This document shows, piece by piece, positions 1-5,168 of a stretch of DNA of 8,382 nucleotides. Made by a program: the position numbers and the translations under genes. How positions within the stretch are numbered: the first letter of the stretch is position 1; every line of letters begins with the position of its first letter. The stretch comes from Anaerolineae bacterium. Lineage in GTDB: Bacteria > Chloroflexota > Anaerolineae > 4572-78 > NAK82. The stretch lies in NCBI GenBank assembly GCA_030597485.1, contig JAUVRU010000056.1:1-8382 (forward strand), given 5' to 3'. Under the pieces are notes generated by a model. It ran no database searches. It saw only the letters and a list, made by a program, of their open reading frames with translations, and was not told where the DNA came from.

Positions 1-181
1 GAGCCCCCGAGAGTGAGACCTACATGATGAACCCGACATTCTGGACGGACAGCATCAGGCCAATTTGGGTTGGAGAAAGCCCGATGTTCTTGGCAGCTGC
101 CCCAATCACGGTGACAGTCAGCCCAAGAAAGAACATGGACAGGTAGGACGAAGCGGTAAGGGCTTTGACGTTTCGTATCAT
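1..181 (-). pseudogene. MFS transporter N-terminus, interrupted by in-frame TAG; runs off window
   Basis: The first 53 codons encode a short basic N-terminus (MIRNVKAL), a first membrane helix (roughly residues 9-30), the linker KNIGLSPTQIG typical of the helix 1-2 loop of major facilitator transporters, and the beginning of helix 2. The ATG at 181 is chosen because AGGAAGG (193-187) precedes it by 5 nt and a good promoter lies just upstream; an upstream ATG at 244 adds an unlikely 21-residue extension. A TAG at 22-20 interrupts helix 2, yet the same frame continues after it as VSLSGA, which fits helix 2 of the family. Hence a nonsense mutation or sequence error is more likely than a genuine 53-residue protein. 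Substrate cannot be guessed. The rest of the gene lies outside the window. Confidence 0.55.
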
Positions 182-212
182 GGTTGCCTTCCTGCACGGG
201 GCGGATTGTGGT

Positions 213-241
213 ATGGTATTCCAGGGTGGCCTGCTTGTCAA
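213..241 (-). promoter_or_regulatory. Promoter of the MFS gene
   Basis: On the minus strand a perfect -35 TTGACA (241-236) is followed after 17 bp by TACCAT (218-213), which keeps the most important -10 positions (TA...T). The start site would fall near 206, leaving a leader of about 25 nt containing the AGGAAGG ribosome site of the transporter. The -35 overlaps that of the divergent qcrA promoter. Confidence 0.5.
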
Positions 242-263
242 CATATTTGCCGCGTTTTATGTA
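235..263 (+). promoter_or_regulatory. Possible promoter of qcrABC
   Basis: TTGTCA (235-240), 17 bp, then TATGTA (258-263). The -35 matches consensus at 5 of 6 positions; the -10 is weak. It would give a leader of about 85 nt before qcrA. No better pair was seen in the 172-bp gap between the divergent genes. Confidence 0.35.
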
Positions 264-353
264 AGACCAATGCATGTGGTACAACGGGTTGTTTCCTCCG
301 CTATGGCGGTCGCGGTGAGTGTCCGCTGACAGACGACGCCACAGGAGGTGGCT

Positions 354-842
354 ATGCCAAAGAAGTCCGACTACCTGATAGACCGACGTCAGTTTGTGGG
401 CGGTGTGGTGGGGATCGTTGGAGCCATTATGTCGGCCGCTGTCGGACTGCCCCTTGTTGGCTACCTGGTATCCCCCGCTCTTGAAAAGGCCGAGGGCCAG
501 GAATGGATTCCCCTGGGGACGGCGTCGGCGCTTGAACCTGGCGTGCCGGCCCTCTTTACCTTCTCCCAGCTAAGACAGGTTGGCTGGAAACGCACCAAAA
601 TCAACTACGCGGTATATGCCATTGCCGACGACACTGGCCATGTGACTGTCTTCTCCGATGATTGCACCCACCTGAGCTGCAAAGTCCACTGGGAGCCGGA
701 GCGTGGGGCGTTCATCTGTCCCTGCCACGACGGTGTTTTCGACCGGGAGGGGAACGTGGTGGCCGGCCCCCCTCCTCGCCCGCTAGACCGTTTTGAAGCC
801 AAGGTCGAGGATGGCCAGTTGATGATATTGGTGGAGGCCTGA
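354..842 (+). CDS. qcrA: Rieske iron-sulfur protein of cytochrome bc complex
   Basis: A 162-residue Rieske [2Fe-2S] subunit that accepts an electron from quinol at the Qo site and hands it to the c-type haem. The ATG at 354 is preceded by AGGAGGTG (343-350); the GTG at 348 lies inside that ribosome site and is rejected. An N-terminal twin-arginine motif (DRRQF, residues 10-14) precedes one membrane helix (about 15-40), as expected for a Tat-exported, uncleaved anchor. Cluster box 1 is CTHLSC (C104, H106 ligands; C109 disulfide) and box 2 is CPCHDG (C122, H125 ligands; C124 disulfide). The conserved proline loop GPPPRPL is at 138-144. It is first in the operon, with one nucleotide between its stop and the qcrB start. 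Identity is very secure. Confidence 0.96.
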   Translation: MPKKSDYLIDRRQFVGGVVGIVGAIMSAAVGLPLVGYLVSPALEKAEGQEWIPLGTASALEPGVPALFTFSQLRQVGWKRTKINYAVYAIADDTGHVTVFSDDCTHLSCKVHWEPERGAFICPCHDGVFDREGNVVAGPPPRPLDRFEAKVEDGQLMILVEA

Positions 843-843
843 C

Positions 844-1503
844 ATGGCGGCAAGGGTGGTGGCCTGGCTTGACGAGCGCATGGGCCTCCTAACCATATGG
901 AATACTGTTTTCGACCGGAAGGTGCCCAGGGTAAACTGGTGGTTCACGCTGGGCAGCGCCTCTCTATTCCTGGCGGTTATGCAGGGGGCGACCGGTATAT
1001 TCCTGACCGTCTACTACGTGCCTACGCCTGAGGATGCGTACAACAGCATCGAGTACATCATGAACGATGTGGCCTTTGGCTGGCTGGTGCGCGGGATTCA
1101 CCACTGGGGCGCCAGCCTTATGATCGTGATCGTTTTTCTGCACATGTTGCGGGTCTTCATCTACGGCGCCTACAAGTATCCCCGCGAGGTGACTTGGATA
1201 ACCGGCGTCGTGCTGTTGTTGGCGACGCTGGGGTCGGGCTTCACCGGTTATCTGCTGCCGTGGAACCAGCAGTCCTACTGGGCAACGGTGGTGGGGACCA
1301 GCATTGTAGGGACAGTGCCGGTGGTGGGGGATTTTCTGGTGCGCGTGTTGCGTGCTGGCGATTCTCTCACCTTTCTCACCCTATCCCGCTTCTTCGGTGC
1401 TCATATCTGGATCCTGCCGGCCATTCTCTTCAGCATGATCGGGGTGCATCTGTATCTGGTCATCCGCAACGGCATCAGCTACGTGCCCAGGCGGGACGAA
1501 TAG
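844..1503 (+). CDS. qcrB: Cytochrome b, N-terminal (b6-type) subunit of bc complex
   Basis: A 219-residue, four-helix diheme cytochrome b of the short b6 type, in which the C-terminal helices are a separate protein. The ribosome site GGAGG (833-837) lies inside the end of qcrA, indicating coupled translation. Haem ligands are in helix B (H86 and H100, within RGIHHWGA and FLHMLR) and helix D (H187 and H202, GAHIWI and GVHLYL). The 14/15 spacing is the b6 pattern rather than that of mitochondrial cytochrome b. The Qo-side TGYLLPW sequence is at 134-140. The position equivalent to Cys35 of plant b6, which binds the extra haem c-n, is Thr35 here, so that haem is probably absent. Membrane-embedded quinol oxidation and quinone reduction sites are expected with QcrC. 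Confidence 0.96.
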   Translation: MAARVVAWLDERMGLLTIWNTVFDRKVPRVNWWFTLGSASLFLAVMQGATGIFLTVYYVPTPEDAYNSIEYIMNDVAFGWLVRGIHHWGASLMIVIVFLHMLRVFIYGAYKYPREVTWITGVVLLLATLGSGFTGYLLPWNQQSYWATVVGTSIVGTVPVVGDFLVRVLRAGDSLTFLTLSRFFGAHIWILPAILFSMIGVHLYLVIRNGISYVPRRDE

Positions 1504-1522
1504 ACACCAGGAGCCAGCGGCC

Positions 1523-2665
1523 GTGAACGACCAAGACAAGCAGTTCCTGAAAGCGCGGTACCAGGAAGAAAAAGAGCAGGGCGAGAAGTTCTTTCCCGAT
1601 ATCATCTATAAGGATACGGTGGTGGCCTTCTCCCTGTTCCTGCTCCTGCTGGGGCTGGCCGCATTCGTTGGCGTGGACCAGAAGCCGCCGGCCGACCCTT
1701 CCGATACCAGCTACATCCCTCGTCCCGAATGGTATTTCTTGTTTCTCTTCGAGATGTTGAAGTTCTTCCCGGGGCAGATTGAAGTCATCGGCACGGTGAT
1801 CATCCCCGGCGCTGTCATCCTCTTGCTATTCTTGCTGCCCCTTTATGATCGAGGTATCAAACGCCATCCGCTCAACCGGCGGCTGGCGACCGCCATCATC
1901 TCCATCGCCGTTCTTGCCATAATTGGGTTGACCATTCGGGCTGTCATCACCACCCCGCCCCAGGCCGAGGCGGTGGGCCTCACCTATGTGGAGCGGGTGA
2001 CGGCGGGCGAGGATCTCTACCTGACGCACTGCGCCGAGTGCCACCAGCCCGACGGCGAGGGCGGGCTGGTCGTGGGCGTGGACGGCCTGGAGGGCCGCAC
2101 GCTGGACCCCATCAACAGCACCGATTTCCTCTATACCCGCACTGACGAGACCATCTACAACATCATCGACTACGGCCAGCCTAACTTAGGTATGCCGCCC
2201 TATGGCGTGGCCAATGGCGGGGAGCTCAACGGCCAGCAGATGGACGCCATCGTTACCTTCATGCGCAGCTGGGACGATCGGGTGGTGATCGAAATGCCGG
2301 CACAGATGGTGGTGGAGCTGGCCGAGGGCGAGATCCCGGACTACGAGATGCACGTCTATCCCATCTTCAGGCGCTACTGCATCGCCTGTCACCGGGAGGG
2401 CAACGCCCAGCAGAACTACATCATGACCGACTACCAGAGCGTGGTGACCGGCGGCGATCACGCGCCCAACGTGATTGGCGGCGATCTGAACAACAACCTC
2501 ATCCGCAGCCTGAGGCGTGAGGACATCGAGGCCGGTGGCCCTATGCCGCCCACCCGACCGCTGGACGAGAAGCGATTGGACATCATCATCCGCTGGGTGG
2601 AGGCCGGCGCGCTGCCTGTACGCGAGGTTGAGCCGGGTGAGGCTGAGGAGGCAGGGACGCCCTAG
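1523..2665 (+). CDS. qcrC: Cytochrome b subunit IV fused to a diheme cytochrome c
   Basis: A 380-residue fusion. Residues 1-145 match subunit IV (PetD-like): three membrane helices (about 33-51, 86-107, 121-143) and the Qo-site PEWY motif at 68-71. Residues about 155-255 form a class I cytochrome c domain with CAECH (170-174) and a likely axial Met in NLGMPPYG (M224). Residues about 275-363 form a second haem domain with CIACH (286-290) and candidate axial Met in GGPMPP (M341), resembling the PSCyt1 planctomycete-type cytochromes. The Glu/Pro-rich tail has no visible motif. The start is a GTG with CAGGAG (1508-1513) about 9 nt upstream. Bacillus QcrC has the same subunit IV-cytochrome c design but a single haem. 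The haems would face the outer side and relay electrons from the Rieske protein to an oxidase. Identity is secure; the electron route between the two haems is inferred. Confidence 0.93.
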   Translation: MNDQDKQFLKARYQEEKEQGEKFFPDIIYKDTVVAFSLFLLLLGLAAFVGVDQKPPADPSDTSYIPRPEWYFLFLFEMLKFFPGQIEVIGTVIIPGAVILLLFLLPLYDRGIKRHPLNRRLATAIISIAVLAIIGLTIRAVITTPPQAEAVGLTYVERVTAGEDLYLTHCAECHQPDGEGGLVVGVDGLEGRTLDPINSTDFLYTRTDETIYNIIDYGQPNLGMPPYGVANGGELNGQQMDAIVTFMRSWDDRVVIEMPAQMVVELAEGEIPDYEMHVYPIFRRYCIACHREGNAQQNYIMTDYQSVVTGGDHAPNVIGGDLNNNLIRSLRREDIEAGGPMPPTRPLDEKRLDIIIRWVEAGALPVREVEPGEAEEAGTP

Positions 2666-2681
2666 GTCATTCGAATGCGAT

Positions 2682-2711
2682 GTCTCCGAGATGGTTGAAT
2701 CTCAGCGAGAC
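2682..2711 (+). terminator. Hairpin after qcrC, possible terminator
   Basis: GTCTC (2682-2686) and GAGAT (2688-2692) pair with GAGAC (2707-2711) and ATCTC (2699-2703) around a GGTTGA loop, with a small asymmetric internal loop. It starts 17 nt after the qcrC stop. No T-run follows, so intrinsic termination is uncertain. Apart from this hairpin and the downstream promoter, the 215-bp gap to 2881 shows nothing. Confidence 0.3.
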
Positions 2712-2790
2712 GAGCCAGTTTGTTATGAGCAGTTTCGCCCTCTGGCGTGCTGAAAGCGATTGATTCTCACCACCGCACTGTGCTGCTGAC

Positions 2791-2819
2791 TTGCCACCCT
2801 AGCCCCAAAGTGGTATAAA
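2791..2819 (+). promoter_or_regulatory. Sigma70-type promoter for the antitoxin/DUF1269 pair
   Basis: TTGCCA (2791-2796), exactly 17 bp, TATAAA (2814-2819): five of six matches in both boxes with optimal spacing. The start site is expected around 2826-2828, about 54 nt before the antitoxin ATG, inside the palindrome at 2823-2840. Confidence 0.65.
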
Positions 2820-2822
2820 GGT

Positions 2823-2840
2823 ACATTCTGTGCAGAATGT
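2823..2840. promoter_or_regulatory. Palindromic operator candidate at the +1 site
   Basis: ACATTCTG (2823-2830) and CAGAATGT (2833-2840) are perfect 8-bp inverted arms separated by TG. It sits directly after the -10 box and covers the predicted start site, the usual place for an autorepressor. Phd/YefM antitoxins, one of which is encoded just downstream, are known to bind short palindromes in their own promoters. Binding by this protein is inference. Confidence 0.5.
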
Positions 2841-2880
2841 TCAGGGCACGACACCCTACACCAAAGGGATGAGAGATCTC

Positions 2881-3048
2881 ATGAAAAAGGTGTTGGGCGT
2901 CACCAAGGCGCGTGAAACGCTTAGCAGTATCGTTGAACGGGTTCAGCATCAGGGGGATACCTATCTCATCAGCCGCCATGGCAAACCGGCAGCGGCCGTT
3001 GTCCCAGTTCCGGATGGCGCCTTGATGAGCATAAGTGCTCCTAGATGA
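2881..3048 (+). CDS. Short Phd/YefM-type antitoxin-like protein, no toxin beside it
   Basis: A 55-residue protein whose body matches the N-terminal DNA-binding domain of Phd/YefM antitoxins: KKVLGVTKARETLSSIVERV followed by YLISRHGKPAAAVVPV (28-43), the hallmark R-x-G-K-P-x-A segment. Family members usually run to about 75-90 residues; the C-terminal toxin-binding part is missing and the last residues (ISAPR) look unrelated. ATG 2881 begins the conserved sequence; ATG 2869 would add four residues, and AAAGGG (2863-2868) could serve either. No RelE/Doc/PIN-like toxin follows; the next gene, 27 bp on, is a DUF1269 protein probably on the same transcript. A shifted frame near 3035 reads VLLDDLNKEKEKLP up to 3079, which might be the lost tail, although it overlaps the next gene's ribosome site. 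It could act as a solitary repressor or be a remnant. Confidence 0.65.
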   Translation: MKKVLGVTKARETLSSIVERVQHQGDTYLISRHGKPAAAVVPVPDGALMSISAPR

Positions 3049-3075
3049 TCTAAACAAAGAAAAGGAGAAATTACC

Positions 3076-3567
3076 ATGACAACCATTACTGGATTCAAGT
3101 TTGATACCGCCGACGGGGCGGGCAAGATGGTGGACCTGGTCCAGGACCTGTCCAGGCAGCAGTTGATCACGCTTGAGGACGCGGCCACCGTCACCTGGCC
3201 CAAGGGCAAGAAGAAGCCCAAGACCAAACATCTGGACGACATGACGGGCGCGGGCGCGCTGGGCGGCGCCTTCTGGGGCATGCTGTTCGGCTTGATCTTC
3301 TTCGTCCCCTTTTTTGGCCTGGCCGTCGGCGCGGCGATGGGCGCCCTGGCCGGCCACTTTTCCAACTATGGCATCGACAAGGAATTTGTCAAAGAGGCCC
3401 AGGACAAGGTCACCGAAGGAACGTCGGCGGTGTTCCTGATGACCAGCGACGCTGTGACCGACAAGGTGACCGACGCCATCAAGGACAGCGGGCTCGAGTT
3501 TGAGCTGTTCTACACCAACTTGTCCAAGGAACAGGAAGCGCAAGTGCGCGAGGACTTTGGCGCGTAG
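3076..3567 (+). CDS. DUF1269-family membrane protein
   Basis: A 163-residue protein of the DUF1269 family, whose biochemical function is unknown. Residues 1-40 form a soluble start with a short acidic helix region (MVDLVQDLSRQQLITLEDA); 43-51 is a lysine-rich stretch (KGKKKPKTK) expected on the cytoplasmic side. Residues 58-94 form a glycine/alanine-rich hairpin of two membrane segments joined at FVPFFG, with small residues spaced like glycine zippers that suggest tight helix packing or oligomerisation. The C-terminal 70 residues are soluble and charged (DKEFVKEAQDKV, SDAVTDKVTDAIK). The start ATG has AAAAGGAG (3060-3067) upstream. It lies 27 bp after the antitoxin-like gene, so it is probably co-transcribed and perhaps controlled by it. 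The strong inverted repeat 14 bp past its stop may end the transcript. The family call is good; the role is unknown, with a stress or envelope link only suggested by its neighbours. Confidence 0.85.
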   Translation: MTTITGFKFDTADGAGKMVDLVQDLSRQQLITLEDAATVTWPKGKKKPKTKHLDDMTGAGALGGAFWGMLFGLIFFVPFFGLAVGAAMGALAGHFSNYGIDKEFVKEAQDKVTEGTSAVFLMTSDAVTDKVTDAIKDSGLEFELFYTNLSKEQEAQVREDFGA

Positions 3568-3581
3568 GTAGAATCGAGGAC

Positions 3582-3618
3582 ATAGGACTGCCAGTCCTCG
3601 AAGGACTGGCAGTCCTAT
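3582..3618. repeat. Perfect 17-bp inverted repeat built from two palindromes
   Basis: Arms 3582-3598 and 3602-3618 are exactly complementary around a CGA loop. Each arm holds a 15-nt unit, AGGACTG-C/G-CAGTCCT, that is itself a palindrome around its central base, so the two units also read as near-identical direct repeats. It starts 14 bp after the DUF1269 stop and could fold into a very stable transcript hairpin, but no T-run follows. It may be a factor-independent barrier, an mRNA 3'-end stabiliser, or a dispersed intergenic repeat. Confidence 0.8.
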
Positions 3619-3673
3619 CAATTGCTGTCGGACCTCTGGGTCGATGACGCCGACGCCGACGCCTGATCTTCTT

Positions 3674-3722
3674 GTGAATAACGTGAATAACGCGGGCACA
3701 CTTCGGGCACACCACGGCACAC
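3674..3722. repeat. Short tandem repeats upstream of the PRC-barrel-like gene
   Basis: GTGAATAAC occurs twice in tandem (3674-3682, 3683-3691). GGGCACAC follows at 3694 and 3705, with a variant CGGCACAC at 3715, giving spacings of 11 and 10 bp, about one helical turn. They end 16 bp before the gene's ATG. Helical phasing would suit protein binding, but the tract is short and chance duplication is possible. Confidence 0.4.
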
Positions 3723-3738
3723 TACCGGGAGAACTGCT

Positions 3739-4068
3739 ATGACAGATGTCCCACTGTAAGCCAACGTGCAATGCAGCGACAGCGCCTGCGGCCAGTCGAC
3801 GAGCGTCATCATCAACCCCGTTACCCACAAGGTGACCCACGTCGTGGTGCAGGACAAGAGCCTGCCCGAGAATCCGACGCGTTTGGTGCCCATTGATAAG
3901 GTGGCGAGCACAACCCAGAACCAGCTTACCCTGAACTGCACCAAAGCTGATGGGGCGAAAATGCAGCCCTTCATAGTAACGCGCTTCGTCCAGGAGTCGG
4001 GGCCGGGCCAGGCTTACTCTTCGGAGGGCAGAGCAAGCACTGCCTCTCGATTGCGTCGCCCCCAATGA
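3739..4068 (+). pseudogene. PRC-barrel-like protein, early in-frame TAA and missing C-terminus
   Basis: The ATG at 3739 has GGGAGA (3726-3731) upstream and starts MTDVPL, then a TAA at 3757-3759, after which the same frame continues ANVQCSDSACGQS and on to TGA 4066. The region around TSVIINPVTHKVTHVVVQDK, then TRLVPIDKV, is the beta-strand pattern of a PRC-barrel-like module that I associate with bacterial proteins starting near-identically (a polar residue where the stop is). Members I recall are about twice this length with a second barrel; here the family resemblance fades after KMQPFIVTRFV (about codon 85) into a Ser/Arg-rich tail. Restart at GTG 3766 could yield a 100-residue protein, but no ribosome site precedes it. 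A broken gene is most likely; a single base error at the TAA is possible, yet would not restore the C-terminus. PRC barrels occur in ribosome maturation and photosynthetic proteins; the role here is unknown. Confidence 0.6.
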
Positions 4069-4208
4069 CGGTTTCAACTGAGACGGAACACCGCCACGAG
4101 AGTGCTGCCGGTTGGCTTACTCCTTCCAATCCATCGTTCTCGATCTCTGGTCGAACCCTCTGATGCCTTCCTGGCCACCACAGGTGACGCGCTATCGGCT
4201 GCCATCGC

Positions 4209-4397
4209 CTAATCCCGCGACGGCACCAGAAACACCACCCCCACCAGCATCACAGAAAACACCACCAACACGGCGCCAGCTGACAGACCGATTCTGCTGG
4301 TGGGGTCGCGGTTCAGCAGGCTTCCGGTGCAGGTGGCAGTGGCAATTATGAACACCAACAGGCAGATGCTCAACTTAATCCTGGAAGCTCTGGTCAC
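4209..4397 (-). CDS. Possible small two-helix membrane protein after sdhB
   Basis: A 62-residue frame starting at GTG 4397, 14 bp after the sdhB stop and in the same direction. It encodes a basic start (MTRASRIK), a hydrophobic segment (about 9-26), a short polar loop (LLNRDPTSR) and a second hydrophobic segment (about 36-58) ending VPSRD. Positive charges at the start and in the loop are compatible with a hairpin. No good Shine-Dalgarno sequence is visible, so expression would depend on coupling to sdhB. I recognise no family. The opposite-strand frame (4112-4351) is low-complexity and less protein-like. It could be a true small protein or a chance open frame. Confidence 0.4.
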   Translation of the reverse strand: MTRASRIKLSICLLVFIIATATCTGSLLNRDPTSRIGLSAGAVLVVFSVMLVGVVFLVPSRD

Positions 4398-4411
4398 GAC
4401 AGTCGCACCGC

Positions 4412-5110
<699 letters not shown>

Positions 5111-5168
5111 GGGTTCCCCTTGTGCCACTGTCCCCCGCTCCGCCTGGAGCCGGGAGTGACTGTGGCGG

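Noticed and set aside
3646..3663. Three tandem GACGCC hexamers
   Set aside because: Too short and too GC-biased to separate from chance; no link to a gene or structure.
2767..4077. 436-codon open frame on the minus strand across the antitoxin, DUF1269 and PRC-like genes
   Set aside because: It is antisense to two well-recognised proteins and a recognisable pseudogene with good ribosome sites; its translation is Arg/His/Gly-rich with no domain. Long antisense frames are common in GC-rich DNA.
4112..4351. 79-codon plus-strand frame between the PRC-like pseudogene and sdhB
   Set aside because: Pro/Thr/Arg-rich low-complexity translation without a ribosome site; the opposite-strand hydrophobic frame is the better candidate.
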